This document shows positions 1 to 8,827 of a stretch of 64,000 nucleotides of DNA, in pieces (positions within the stretch are counted from its first letter, which is position 1; each line of letters begins with the position of its first letter). Made by a program: the position numbers and the translations under genes. This stretch comes from Bin87 sp965204685 (GTDB taxonomy: Bacteria > Chloroflexota > Dehalococcoidia > Lucifugimonadales > UBA3495), in contig OZ242004.1 in NCBI GenBank assembly GCA_965204685.1, positions 4,030,001 to 4,094,000 of the forward strand, written 5' to 3'. A model generated the notes under the pieces. The model worked only from the letters and a program-made list of their open reading frames with translations, did not search any database and had not been told where the DNA came from.

Positions 1-24
1 GGTACGGAATGCGCGTTAGCGATT

Positions 25-162
25 CTACAGTCGTCTGCCCTTCCTGAATTCCCAGCGCAGTCTCGTGAGGATCAGCGACGCTAGGAACAGCAGCGTCACC
101 CACACCTGCCAGCCATTGATAGCCTGGTAGATTGCCTGCGGCAGTTCCGTTATCCGCATCAT
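25..162 (-). CDS. Small single-pass membrane protein (45 aa) after speE
   Basis: Seen: an ATG ATG start at 162, 24 bases beyond the speE stop on the same strand, opens a 45-codon frame ending in TAG at 25-27. The product has a short polar N-terminus, one hydrophobic segment (about residues 17-33, including VWVTLLFLASLILT) and a basic tail (RKGRR), so a single membrane helix with the tail in the cytoplasm is likely. No strong ribosome site is visible, so translation may be coupled to speE. I recognise no family. The frame is short and could be chance, but the close spacing, shared strand and clean hydrophobic profile favour a real gene. Confidence 0.4.
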   Translation of the reverse strand: MMRITELPQAIYQAINGWQVWVTLLFLASLILTRLRWEFRKGRRL

Positions 163-186
163 GGCACAGGCCGGCTTTACCTGCAC

Positions 187-1116
187 CTACACCATGAAGA
201 CGGGGGCATCGTCCCGGTTGATACGGGTCTCCGCTGCGATGCCGTCGCGGATGTGCCTAGGCAGGGCGAACATGGCCTCGTGGCTCCGCCCGTCATAGTG
301 CCGCAACACTTTCGTGATCCTCTCTTCGATACGGCGATCCACGTCGGATGCGGCCAAGTCAGGCAGCGGAGCGTCCGAGGCGATGGTGAATCCCCACAGC
401 GTGATGAAGGACGGAACGTGGACCTGGTACGGGGCAGTGTGGTTGAAGATGCTTTCCAGCGTTTTGTATATCGTCGTAAAACACTCGTGCAGGCTCAGGA
501 ACCCGGCCGGGCCCGACTGCGTTACCAGGATTCCGCCCGGGTTCAACCTTGCGCGGGCGATTTCGTAGTATTCCTCGGTGTACAGGAGATACGCCGGACC
601 GCCTTCCAGGGGATCGACCAGATCCATGATCATCACGTCGAACGACTGGTCGGTGGACTCGAGATATCCGCGGGCATCATCAAACACCAACTCGGCGCGT
701 CCGTCGTCAAACGCTCCCCGGTGATGCTGGGGCAGGTATTCGCGGCACAGCTCAACTACCTGCTGGTCCAGGTCGACCATGGTCACCTTTTCCACCGAGC
801 CGTGCGACAGCGTTTCCCGGAGCGTTCCGCCTTCACCGCCGCCGCCGATGAACACCCGTCGTGGATCAGGATGCAACAGCATGGCCGGATGTACCAGGGT
901 CTCGTGATAAATGTGCTCGTCCCGTTCGGTTGACTGCGTCTTGCCGTCCAGGAGCAGGCTGCGCCCGTACACTTCGGAATGGACCACTTCCACCCGTTGA
1001 TATCCGGTGTGACCCGAGTAGAGAACCTCGTCGACCTTGAGCATGATCGCCAGGTCGGGCATCACGGTCTCGATCACCCACTTGCCGGTGATCTCTTCCA
1101 TCGGGTAGCTGGCCAT
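187..1116 (-). CDS. speE: Spermidine synthase (polyamine aminopropyltransferase)
   Basis: Transfers the aminopropyl group from decarboxylated S-adenosylmethionine to putrescine, giving spermidine in the cytoplasm. The 309 residues show the family hallmarks in order: an N-terminal beta domain with the YQRVEV and LLLDGKTQS segments, the nucleotide-binding loop GGGEGGTLRE, the acidic strand MVDLDQQVVELC, the DDARGYL segment, and DVMIMDLVDPLEG, which holds the catalytic Asp and is followed by LYTEEYY. Length is normal for bacterial SpeE. The ATG at 1116 is preceded by AAGGAG at ideal spacing. It lies 99 bp downstream of speD on the same strand, so the two steps of the pathway form an operon. Confidence 0.95.
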   Translation of the reverse strand: MASYPMEEITGKWVIETVMPDLAIMLKVDEVLYSGHTGYQRVEVVHSEVYGRSLLLDGKTQSTERDEHIYHETLVHPAMLLHPDPRRVFIGGGGEGGTLRETLSHGSVEKVTMVDLDQQVVELCREYLPQHHRGAFDDGRAELVFDDARGYLESTDQSFDVMIMDLVDPLEGGPAYLLYTEEYYEIARARLNPGGILVTQSGPAGFLSLHECFTTIYKTLESIFNHTAPYQVHVPSFITLWGFTIASDAPLPDLAASDVDRRIEERITKVLRHYDGRSHEAMFALPRHIRDGIAAETRINRDDAPVFMV

Positions 1117-1215
1117 CGGGACTCCTTAGGCGAAAGGGGATCTGGCTGGCACAGAGGGACTCCACCCAAGCGGCCGGGAGACCGCCCGTTGCGGCGTTTC
1201 CAGCGGTAGTGGCCG

Positions 1216-1605
1216 TCAGTTGAGACGGTGCGCCGGTTGCAGTTCTACAACACGCGCGCCCGTGAGCCCACGGCGGATCTGTGTGATCTCTGGGTCCCGA
1301 CAACGCAGCGCTTCAATTATGATCGCTGCCGCGCGTTCCGGCATCGTTTGATCGCCGCAGGTGAAGATATCCGCCGCCGCGTAGCCGTGCTCCGGCCAGG
1401 TATGGATGGAAATGTGGGATTCGGCGATGGACAGAATGCCCGTTACGCCCTGGGGCGTAAATTGATGGAACGACTCCCCCACCACATGCGCTTCAACCGT
1501 CGCCGCCGCCCTTAGCATCTCTTGCCGGATATGGGCCAGGTCGTCAAGCAATCGGGGGTCGCAATCTCTAAGTTCCAGGAGCACGTGAGTACCTAGTACA
1601 TCCAA
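1216..1605 (-). CDS. speD: S-adenosylmethionine decarboxylase proenzyme
   Basis: Supplies decarboxylated S-adenosylmethionine to the neighbouring speE product. At 129 residues it matches the short prokaryotic class. The self-cleavage site is visible: the Glu-Ser pair in AESHISIHTWPE, where the Ser becomes the pyruvoyl cofactor, followed by the C-terminal block YAAADIFTCGD with the catalytic Cys and the conserved His upstream. The start is TTG at 1605; GGAGG lies about 9 bases upstream of it. First gene of the leftward polyamine operon, behind a good promoter at 1683-1711. Confidence 0.93.
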   Translation of the reverse strand: MDVLGTHVLLELRDCDPRLLDDLAHIRQEMLRAAATVEAHVVGESFHQFTPQGVTGILSIAESHISIHTWPEHGYAAADIFTCGDQTMPERAAAIIIEALRCRDPEITQIRRGLTGARVVELQPAHRLN

Positions 1606-1682
1606 TCACCCTTTCCTCCGTGTGGATTGGCTCCCCGGCCGGGCAGCAGGTCCGCACGGCTTCTTGGGAACAGCAGGCGACG

Positions 1683-1711
1683 ATTCTACCCAATACCGGC
1701 TGCTGATACAA
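1683..1711 (-). promoter_or_regulatory. Promoter of the speD-speE operon
   Basis: On the minus strand, -35 TTGTAT (1706-1711) and -10 TAGAAT (1683-1688) are separated by exactly 17 bases. The predicted transcript starts near 1676, leaving a leader of about 70 bases before the speD TTG. The remainder of the 1606-1966 interval, up to the IS630 end, holds no gene I can support. Confidence 0.55.
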
Positions 1712-1965
1712 GTGCGTATACTCGCTCACGCGTACCCAGTTTGCGGCGGGGAAACGTCAGAATCAGGATTTGCGGGATTTTATGATTTGGCAGGATTAAG
1801 AAAGCTCCTTCACAGAACGGTTCCAATCTTGATAATCCTGCTGCTGACAATTTACGAAAGTCGATACGCGAGAGCATGTGCTCGTGCAGTACGTAAGGAA
1901 AATCGGGGCCGGTTGGGGCGGCAGTTGGCGGGATGCCAGACCCGTAGGGGTGCGTCCGGCCCCTC

Positions 1966-3151
1966 CTAAACCGAAGCCAAAGTGAAATCTACATTTGCTG
2001 AGCTGGAAGCGTCGGTTTGGATGGTGCGGGGCGGTTGCGTTGCGCGCGCCTGGAGTACAGTTCGACAGCGCCTTTTGACTTCTGCTCTGCGGTGGGCCAG
2101 ATCGGCGAAGAAGCCGTTCACTTTTTCCCGCACCGTGGCCTTGGTGCCCAGGCACACATTGGCCGTCGCCTCTTGACGTACCCAGCCCCAGATAGCTTCG
2201 TCGGCGTTGAAGTCCGGACTGTAACTGGGCAAGTTCACCAGGCGTAGGTTCAAGCCGGGCGTAGTCAGATAAGTGCGTAGCGCATCGCCCCGATGGGCAG
2301 GGGAGTTGTCCCAGATCACCGTCAGCGGTTCGAGATGATGAGCTCGCAACTGTTTCAGGAAGGCGGCTGAGGTGGCGGAGTTGCTGTTGCCCTCCAGTTC
2401 CATCACCTCCACCTCCCCAGTCTCCAGGCATACCGCCGAGTAGTAGCTGACCCTCTCCCCACGTCGTGGACTGGTGGATCCCACCCAGGCCGGTTCACCT
2501 TTCAGCACCCACTTGCCCCGCAGATCAGCATCGGCCTGAAAGTGCGCCTCGTCGGCGAAGAATATTTTGGCGCCAGTCCGTCGGGCCGCCGCAGTAAGGG
2601 CGCCATACTCCGCCACAAAGGCTTCCCGCCGCGCTGGGTCTGCCTTGAGCAACCGCTTCTTTGGACGCTTCAGCACAAACCCCAACCGGTGCAGGTATCT
2701 CAGGCAACTGCTCCGGCTCAACGTCAACCCGAAGCGGTCCTCCACAAATCGGCGCACTGCCCTCCAGTTCCAGTTGGATAGCTGGATGCCAGCTTGGCTG
2801 GGCGCTTCCTGCACCGCCTCTTTCAACTCGGCTTGCTGCTCCCCATTCAGCGCGGGGGGAACCTCCTGACTGATCAAATGACAGCGCCCTGGGACCACCC
2901 TCCGCAAACATCGTGGCCCATTGGCCGATGGTGTGGGCATCCCGGTCCAACGCCCGACCTACCGCCGTCGCCGTCCATCCCTGGCCCAGCAGCCATATCG
3001 CGTGCCACCTCTCCCTTTCCCGTGGCGTCGGCGCCCGGTACATCCGCCGTCGTACCTCAGCCTCATCCATCCGCCACCGTTCCAGCAGCGTCCCCATCTC
3101 CGTCGTGCCCAACTGCAACCCCCACTCCGATTCGCTCGCCGAACAACTCAT
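1966..3151 (-). CDS. IS630 transposase, split in two frames (copy 1)
   Basis: The 5' frame (from 3151) carries the helix-turn-helix part: ERERWHAIWLLGQGWTATAV and DAHTIGQWATMFAEGG. The 3' frame (ending at 1966) carries the DDE catalytic domain: FFADEAHF (first Asp), IWDNSPAHRG (second Asp) and NADEAIW (Glu). The frames meet at a run of six C on the coding strand (2854-2859); an uninterrupted frame would need five or eight. The stop codon TAG is made from the TA of the terminal repeat plus one flanking base. It may be expressed by frameshifting or transcript slippage, or be inactive. Confidence 0.8.
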
Positions 3152-3204
3152 CCACCGCCAATTCTACCCAACACCAATGCGGGTTTCACCTTGGCTTTGG
3201 TTTA
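1967..3204 (-). mobile_element. IS630-family insertion sequence, copy 1
   Basis: The ends are imperfect inverted repeats: the left end reads TAAACCGAAGCCAAAGTGAAA and the right end, read inward, TAAACCAAAGCCAAGGTGAAA. Both ends carry TA (1967-1968 and 3203-3204), the usual IS630/Tc1-mariner target duplication. About 1238 bp, with a single transposase region in two frames. A near-identical sister lies at 9364-10599 in the same orientation. Confidence 0.88.
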
Positions 3205-3348
3205 GCTTCCCGAATCGTCTCATCTCCCGCCCGACGCAACGCCGTCACCATCTGCAGCGCGATGCGCTAGAATGTGGGTGGTTTGACGGCCAGCCTGGAC
3301 TCCCAAGCCAATGCGGTCAACATCATTTCGAACCAGGAGGCACCTTCC

Positions 3349-3714
3349 ATGGCATTTGTGCGCATCTACACCGGCGATGACGGCCAGACCCACTTTCAAG
3401 ACCTCGACCTTCCCGGCGATCGCGCGATTCACAGCGGCATGCAGGTCACGCCGGGCGTGAATTTCCGGCGATTCGAGCCCGGCTATTTTTCTGACTGGCA
3501 CACGGCCCCGCGTCGCCAGTATGTGATCACGCTGGCGGGCGAAATGGAAGTCGGGATCGGCGACGGCACCAAGCGCCGCTTCGGGGCCGGCGACGTGCTG
3601 ATGGCCGACGATCTGACGGGCCAGGGACACACCACCGCCGTGGTTGGTGACCAGCCTCGCATCTCGGTGACCATTCCCATCACCCTGTGGTCGCCCTGGC
3701 TGCCGGGGGACTAA
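3349..3714 (+). CDS. Small cupin-fold protein
   Basis: A 121-residue single cupin barrel. ATG at 3349 is preceded by AGGAGG (3335-3340), which decides this start over upstream ones. Cupin-like segments are FSDWHTAPRRQYVITLAGEMEV and, towards the end, RRFGAGDVLMADDLTGQGHTT; the His residues in these segments are the likely metal ligands. Such proteins act as small dioxygenases, isomerases or binding proteins, and the substrate cannot be read from sequence. It stands alone on the plus strand between IS630 copy 1 and the convergent oxidoreductase operon, whose last gene ends 26 bp away. Confidence 0.8.
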   Translation: MAFVRIYTGDDGQTHFQDLDLPGDRAIHSGMQVTPGVNFRRFEPGYFSDWHTAPRRQYVITLAGEMEVGIGDGTKRRFGAGDVLMADDLTGQGHTTAVVGDQPRISVTIPITLWSPWLPGD

Positions 3715-3739
3715 TGGCGCAAGCCGCCCGTCCAGGACG

Positions 3740-4732
3740 CTAAGCCGGCGCGTTTTCGCGGATTATTCGTTTCGCGGTCGCGCCGGCGTTGGGGCCGGAT
3801 ACGCGGGGAGCGATGATCGGCAAAGTCAAGCCGGCTTCCCGATACTCGGCCAACCTTTCCCGCCTGGCTCCGGCGTCTGCGGGCAGCGACATGCGGTCGA
3901 TCAGACCCTCCGGAACGAGGCGCTCGGCCAGCGCAACGTCGCCGGATCGCCAGGCCCGGCGCACCTCCTCCATTTCGTCGGCGAAACCGGCCTCGGCCAT
4001 CAATCGTCGATACCGCGGGAACCGCCCGGCGTAGGTCGCGGCCACCCGGCGCATCCCGCCGTCGTCGGCGCCCGGCGCGGACACGGAAACCAGCGTCGCC
4101 ACCTCAACCGATTCTGGCGCCACTCCGGCTCGCGCTGCACCGGCGGCGATGTGTTGGCTGGCAGTCCGCGCGTGCTCCGGTGTGCACCAGGTGAGCAGGA
4201 TCCCCTGGCTGATTTCGCCGGCGATCTCGAGCATTTTCGGGAAAACCGCTGCCAGGTAGATGGGCATTTCCGGCCGGAAGGTCGGGAAGTGCAGATCGAA
4301 GGTAGCGACGTTGATCGCCTCGCCCCGGTAGTCGGTCAACGCGCCGTCGCGCAGCAGGCGACGGACGATGTCCACCGTGTCCCGCACCCGGGGGATAGGA
4401 CCGGAAAATTCCAGGCCGTGTTCGGGTTCGACCTGCACCTTGTGGCTGCTGCCCAACCCGAGGATGAAACGGCCGTTGGAGAAATGGTCCACGCACGCTG
4501 CCGCCATGGCGATGGTCGGGGCGCTCCGGACGTAAACGCTGCTTATGCTGGTGCCCAGGCGTATCCGCGACGTCGCCAATGCGCACGCGGTGAGGATGGA
4601 AAATTGGTCGCCCCCGTGTCCTTCAGCGACCCAGGCGGACTCGTAGCCGAGTTCCTCGGCCAGTTGAACGCACTCCACGATCTCGGGCGGCGACATGCCG
4701 CCCCCGGCAAAGGCTACGCCGATTCGCTCCAC
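3740..4732 (-). CDS. Luciferase-like (LLM class) flavin/F420 oxidoreductase
   Basis: A 330-residue TIM-barrel protein of the bacterial luciferase-like superfamily. Visible signs are the N-terminal strand MERIGVAFAGGG, ELGYESAWVAEGHGGDQFS, the IRLGTSISSVYVRSAPTIAM strand-helix, and FSNGRFILGLGSS before the substrate loop. Members use reduced FMN or F420 to oxidise aldehydes, alcohols or related organics. The start is GTG at 4732 behind AGGAGG. It is the last of five leftward genes and a distant paralogue of the first (7613-8662), suggesting two related oxidation steps. The cofactor choice is not decided here. Confidence 0.85.
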   Translation of the reverse strand: MERIGVAFAGGGMSPPEIVECVQLAEELGYESAWVAEGHGGDQFSILTACALATSRIRLGTSISSVYVRSAPTIAMAAACVDHFSNGRFILGLGSSHKVQVEPEHGLEFSGPIPRVRDTVDIVRRLLRDGALTDYRGEAINVATFDLHFPTFRPEMPIYLAAVFPKMLEIAGEISQGILLTWCTPEHARTASQHIAAGAARAGVAPESVEVATLVSVSAPGADDGGMRRVAATYAGRFPRYRRLMAEAGFADEMEEVRRAWRSGDVALAERLVPEGLIDRMSLPADAGARRERLAEYREAGLTLPIIAPRVSGPNAGATAKRIIRENAPA

Positions 4733-4745
4733 GATTCCCTCCTGT

Positions 4746-5585
4746 TTAGCCCAGAGGCACTCCGCCGGTTTCCCACGTCAACAGAACTTGCCGCGCCCGG
4801 TTCAACCACCCTGGAATGAGCCCGCCGTCCGAACGGTCAAAGAGGAAGTCCAGCTTCGCCGTAACCGCTGCTTTGGTTTCGAGGTCTTCACGGTCCAACC
4901 ACTGAACCGCCAGGTCGATCGCCGCTTCCGGCGACAGGTCGCGCTCGGAATCCGAGATCCACCACGGCGGATCCGGCAGGGGCTGAATTTCTGGCAGCAG
5001 GCCCATTTCCCAGAGCACGGCGGCCAATTCCGGCAGACCGGGCCAACGCGGTGGTGATTCGTTCAACACAATGTCACGCACTGCTGACCCCATATCGCCG
5101 GGTGTGGGCCGCCAAACGGCGATCACGACACGACGCCTCGCCGAATCGTGCAGCTTGGTGATGAAGGGCACGATGTCGCGCACGAAGTAGGTGACATCGG
5201 ACAGGTGGATCAGATCCCCTGTTTCCTCGGAGTCCATCCACCAATCGGTAGTGACGCGGGCGTTGGTGATTCCCGCGTCGTCCCGCGCCGCAACGAACTG
5301 CTCACGCATCCCGGCCGACGGTTCCACGAGCACCACCTCGCTCACGCGGTCGGCCAGCGCCAGCGAGACTCTGCCGGCTCCGCCGCCGACGTCGACCAGG
5401 CAATCGTCGGGCTGCAGGTAGCTGGCGAGAACATCCAGGCTGGCGTCCCGAGGTCGCCTCGGGTCCAGACGAAAGAGCTCAGCGAGGTCTGCCCAATGGT
5501 CGCCGGGCAACCGATGGTCGGCGAAACGGCCCGCCGTCAGGGCCGCGTCGTGAACGGCCGCGTAGCGCTCGGCGGCGGAACTCAC
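4746..5585 (-). CDS. Class I SAM-dependent methyltransferase
   Basis: 279 residues with a Rossmann methyltransferase core: motif I LVDVGGGAGRVSLALA, the acidic strand end VVLVEPSAGM, and a post-II segment around DLIHLSDVTYF. The N-terminal third and the Trp-rich C-terminal part (PPWWISD, AVQWLDRED) are not assigned to a substrate family. The GTG start overlaps the stop of the quinone oxidoreductase gene by four bases (GTGA), so translation is coupled. Target unknown; the context suggests a small organic molecule processed by the operon. Confidence 0.8.
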   Translation of the reverse strand: MSSAAERYAAVHDAALTAGRFADHRLPGDHWADLAELFRLDPRRPRDASLDVLASYLQPDDCLVDVGGGAGRVSLALADRVSEVVLVEPSAGMREQFVAARDDAGITNARVTTDWWMDSEETGDLIHLSDVTYFVRDIVPFITKLHDSARRRVVIAVWRPTPGDMGSAVRDIVLNESPPRWPGLPELAAVLWEMGLLPEIQPLPDPPWWISDSERDLSPEAAIDLAVQWLDREDLETKAAVTAKLDFLFDRSDGGLIPGWLNRARQVLLTWETGGVPLG

Positions 5586-6553
5586 GGGGTCAGGACGACC
5601 TTGCCGCGAGTGCCCCGCGAGGCCAGGTGCAGGTGGGCATTTCCCGCCTCCGACATCGGCATGATGCGGTCGACGATCAGCTTGAGCCGCCCGTCCATGA
5701 TCATGGGAACCAGGTCATCCATCGCCCCCTGGTGGTCCAGGGATCCGATTGGCGACCGGCCCATGCTGAACCCGATCACGGTGCGGTTGAGGGTAGTGAT
5801 GTCCGCGGCCGCCAGGTTGGCCGGCTGTCCACTGGCGTTGCCGTAGCTGACGACTCGCCCATAGGAGGCCACGCAGCGCACCGATTTTTCCAGCACCGGG
5901 CCGCCCACGCATTCCAGCACCAGCGCGACGCCCCGACCGTCAGTCAGATCCCGCACCTCGTCCTCGAAGTCCGTCTCCGTGTAATTGATGGTGACATCCG
6001 CTCCCAGTGACCGACACAGGTCCAGCTTGTCCTGGGTCGACGCCGTGGCAACCACGCGGGCGCCCCACTCTTTGGCCAGCTGAATGGCAACGGTACCCAC
6101 GCCGGAAGCGCCGGCCTGGACCAGCACGGTGTCGCCCTGCTGCATCTGGCCGCGCGTCTTCAGCAGATGGTATGAAGTGAGAAACGTAATGGGCATCCCG
6201 CCGGCGTGGACGGGATCGATGCCCTCAGGATAGGGGAAAACGAAGTTGTGGTTGACGGCCACGTATTCCGCCTGGCCCTGCGGCCCCATCGCCATCACCC
6301 GTTGACCCACCGCGAGGCGACCATCGGTCACGTCCGAGCCCAGCGCGGTGATGGTTCCCGCCGCCTCCAAACCCAGCGTTGCCGGCAGGTCGGGACCGGG
6401 GTAATTGCCCTGGCGGCGCATGATGTCGGCGTAGTTGACGCCCGCCGCATCGACCTTGATCAGCACCTGATGGGGGCTGGGCGTCGGCTCCGGGGTGTCC
6501 TTCCATTCCAGGACCTCGACGCTGCCGTATTCCTCGATGCGCAGGGCTTTCAT
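5582..6553 (-). CDS. Zinc-independent MDR-family quinone oxidoreductase
   Basis: A 323-residue medium-chain dehydrogenase/reductase of the NADPH:quinone oxidoreductase type. It shows the N-terminal GroES-like domain (VDAAGVNYADIMRRQGNYPG, ATLGLEAAGTITALG), the cofactor loop QAGASGVGTVAIQLAKEWGA and VLECVGGPVLEKS in the Rossmann half. The Cys/His/Glu zinc ligands of alcohol dehydrogenases are absent, as expected for this subfamily. It probably reduces an alpha,beta-unsaturated carbonyl or quinone with NADPH. Third gene of the leftward operon, 29 bp after the hydroxyacid dehydrogenase. Confidence 0.88.
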   Translation of the reverse strand: MKALRIEEYGSVEVLEWKDTPEPTPSPHQVLIKVDAAGVNYADIMRRQGNYPGPDLPATLGLEAAGTITALGSDVTDGRLAVGQRVMAMGPQGQAEYVAVNHNFVFPYPEGIDPVHAGGMPITFLTSYHLLKTRGQMQQGDTVLVQAGASGVGTVAIQLAKEWGARVVATASTQDKLDLCRSLGADVTINYTETDFEDEVRDLTDGRGVALVLECVGGPVLEKSVRCVASYGRVVSYGNASGQPANLAAADITTLNRTVIGFSMGRSPIGSLDHQGAMDDLVPMIMDGRLKLIVDRIMPMSEAGNAHLHLASRGTRGKVVLTP

Positions 6554-6582
6554 TGGGGCATTCTCCTGATGGGCAGCCGGCT

Positions 6583-7572
6583 TCAGACCGGGCCGCGCAG
6601 ATTGGGCGACTGGAGCACGTCGGGGTTGATGACCCGGATCGACTCTCCCGAGGCGAAGGCGCGGATGTTCTCAACCACGCCGGAGTAGAAGGCGCGATAC
6701 CCTTCCTGCGTGACGTACCCCACATGGGGAGTGATCAGGGTGTTGTCCAGGGTCAGGAAGGGGTGATCAGCAGGCAGGGGTTCGACGTCGAAAGTGTCCA
6801 ACGCCGCGCCGCCAATGGCCTTTCGCTGGAGCGCATCCACCAACGCCGGCTCGTCGACGATGGGGCCTCGGGAGATGTTGACCAGGATCGCCGACGGCTT
6901 CATCAGGCCGATTTCATGGGCTCCCACCAGGCCGCGCGTGCGGTCGCTGAGGCGGACGTGGACGGAAACGACGTCGCCCTCGGCGAACAGCGTGTCCTTG
7001 TCGACAAGCGTGGCGTTGCACTCAGCAGCCCGCTCCGCCGTCAGGTTCTGGCTCCAGGCGATGACCCGCATGTCAAAAGCGTTGCCGACGCGCGCCACCA
7101 GCGAGCCGATGTGTCCGAGACCCAGCAGCGCCAGGGTCTTGCCTCTCAGGCCGTGGCCCACGTGGATGCCCCACTTGCCCTGATCGCGCGCGGCCCTATC
7201 CTCTTCAGCGATGCGGCGCATCAGGCCGATTATCAGGCCCCAGGTCAGCTCGGTGGGACCCTCGCCCTCGCCGGGTGTACCGCAAACGGTGATGCCCAAG
7301 TCCGTGGCCGCGTCGGTGTCGAACGACGCATTGCGCGCGCCGGTGGTGATGAGGCAACGCAACGACGACAGCCGCTCCAGCAGCGAGCGCGGAAATGCGG
7401 TACGTTCCCGCATATCCATGACGATGTCGAAATCCGCCAGTCGCGCGGCTAGCGCATCCTCATCTGCCAGGTGATCGCTGAAGAAGGTGACCTCTATGCC
7501 GTCGGGCAGGCTCGACCAATCGGCCATGCTGGAGGCAACGCTCTGGTAGTCATCGAGTACAGCGACTTTCAT
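6583..7572 (-). CDS. D-2-hydroxyacid dehydrogenase, NAD-dependent
   Basis: 329 residues from the second of two in-frame ATGs; GAGGTG precedes it by 9 bases, whereas the ATG at 7584 has no ribosome site. The Rossmann loop is LALLGLGHIGSLVARVG. The catalytic triad of the family is visible: Arg in NISRGPIVDE, Glu in DTFDVEPLP and His in LITPHVGYVT. It most resembles the phosphoglycerate dehydrogenase-like branch that lacks an ACT domain, so it reduces or oxidises a 2-oxo/2-hydroxy acid whose identity is open. Second gene of the operon. Confidence 0.88.
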   Translation of the reverse strand: MKVAVLDDYQSVASSMADWSSLPDGIEVTFFSDHLADEDALAARLADFDIVMDMRERTAFPRSLLERLSSLRCLITTGARNASFDTDAATDLGITVCGTPGEGEGPTELTWGLIIGLMRRIAEEDRAARDQGKWGIHVGHGLRGKTLALLGLGHIGSLVARVGNAFDMRVIAWSQNLTAERAAECNATLVDKDTLFAEGDVVSVHVRLSDRTRGLVGAHEIGLMKPSAILVNISRGPIVDEPALVDALQRKAIGGAALDTFDVEPLPADHPFLTLDNTLITPHVGYVTQEGYRAFYSGVVENIRAFASGESIRVINPDVLQSPNLRGPV

Positions 7573-7612
7573 GGGTCTGGTCACCTCGTCATTTCGATCA
7601 TGCCGGCCCGGC

Positions 7613-8662
7613 TCACCTGAATGCCGGCATGACCTTTTCGGTCAACAGGCGGATGTTCCGTACTACCACGTCGTGGGGGATCATGCCGCCGGCGTTGAGC
7701 TCCGCGACGACGCCGTCCAGCCCGAGCTCCTCGCGCAATTGGGTAAAACGCTCGACCAACCCGGCGGGCGTGCCGAAAGCCACCTTGGTCGCCAGGATAT
7801 CGTCGTAGGACAGGGCGGAGAGCCGGGCGGCCCGTTGGTCCCGCAGCTCGGTCGCCTGGATGCCCGCCGAGCCCGAATCTGCGGCGTACAGCCGGCCCAT
7901 TCGGCCGAAATAAGCCTGGATGCTTTCGAACGGTTCCTCGACTGCGCCCGTCTCGGTAAGGCCCACGTAGACCGGAACGCGCAGGGACACGTCACCTTCG
8001 CCGGGATGTCCCGCCGCCTTCCACGCGGCTCGGTACTGCTTGAGGTTGTTGCGGAGCTCCGGCACGTCCATGCCCCGCAAGCCGACGAAAATCGGGTAGC
8101 CGTCGGTTCCGGCGCGGGGAAAGGTCTCGGCGGTGGTGGCCGCCATCCGGAAGGGCGGGTGCGGACGCTGGTAGGGTAGCGGCGCGACGGTGGCGTTGGT
8201 TACCTGGTAATAGTTGCCGTCGTAGGAAAAAGGCTCACCCTCCCACGCCTGCAGGATGATGTCCAGCGCCTCGCGGAAACGGTCGCGACTTTCGTTGTAG
8301 GGTACGCCGTAGATGTCATACGATCGCGCAAAGCCGCTGCGTCCGATGCCGAAATCGAACCGCCCCTCGCTGATCTGGTCGACCGTGGCGACTTCTTCTG
8401 CGATCCGCAACGGGTTGTTCAGCGGAAGCACGTAAACTGCCATCCCGATACGCAGCCGGCGGGTCCGCGTCGCGATGCTGCTGGCAATGGTGATGGGGGA
8501 CGATAGCACCGACCGGTCGGGCGTGAAGTGCATTTCGGCCAGCCAGGCCCCGTCCAGTCCGCATTCCTCGGCGGTATCCACCAACTCGAACCCCTCGGAG
8601 AATGCCGCGGTCTGGCTTCCGCCGGGGCGGGTTTCAAACTGCATGAACATGCCGAAGTGCAT
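7613..8662 (-). CDS. Luciferase-like (LLM class) flavin-dependent oxidoreductase
   Basis: 349 residues, close to the bacterial luciferase alpha-subunit layout: MHFGMFMQFETRPGG start strand, CGLDGAWLAEMHFTPDRS, RLRIGMAVYVLPLNNPLRIA, DFGIGRSGFARSYDIYG, and the C-terminal VAFGTPAGLVERFTQLREEL. It probably uses reduced flavin and O2 to oxidise an organic substrate. First gene of the five-gene leftward operon, 68 bp or more downstream of a promoter covered by a palindrome. Several LLM genes in one locus are typical of organisms that degrade recalcitrant organics; the substrate is not inferable. Confidence 0.88.
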   Translation of the reverse strand: MHFGMFMQFETRPGGSQTAAFSEGFELVDTAEECGLDGAWLAEMHFTPDRSVLSSPITIASSIATRTRRLRIGMAVYVLPLNNPLRIAEEVATVDQISEGRFDFGIGRSGFARSYDIYGVPYNESRDRFREALDIILQAWEGEPFSYDGNYYQVTNATVAPLPYQRPHPPFRMAATTAETFPRAGTDGYPIFVGLRGMDVPELRNNLKQYRAAWKAAGHPGEGDVSLRVPVYVGLTETGAVEEPFESIQAYFGRMGRLYAADSGSAGIQATELRDQRAARLSALSYDDILATKVAFGTPAGLVERFTQLREELGLDGVVAELNAGGMIPHDVVVRNIRLLTEKVMPAFR

Positions 8663-8719
8663 GGATTATCCTCGGGGAAACGCCTGGACTGCCAGAAAAA
8701 TCGGCGCGACGGTTGGGCA

Positions 8720-8756
8720 AGTAAAGCACAGGGCAAATTAGGGGTCAAGTTGACCC
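8720..8756 (-). promoter_or_regulatory. Promoter with overlapping palindromic operator for the five-gene oxidoreductase operon
   Basis: On the minus strand, -35 TTGACC (8743-8748) and -10 TTTACT (8720-8725) are 17 bases apart. The -35 lies inside a perfect inverted repeat, GGGTCAA (8742-8748), one base, TTGACCC (8750-8756). A repressor bound there would block polymerase. No regulator gene is adjacent, so the binding protein is unknown. Confidence 0.5.
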
Positions 8757-8827
8757 ACGCCAGTCTCACATGCAGTTTCAAGAGCCGTTTTAAGCGGTGA
8801 TGCGCGGGCCGTTTAGCACTGCATTCC

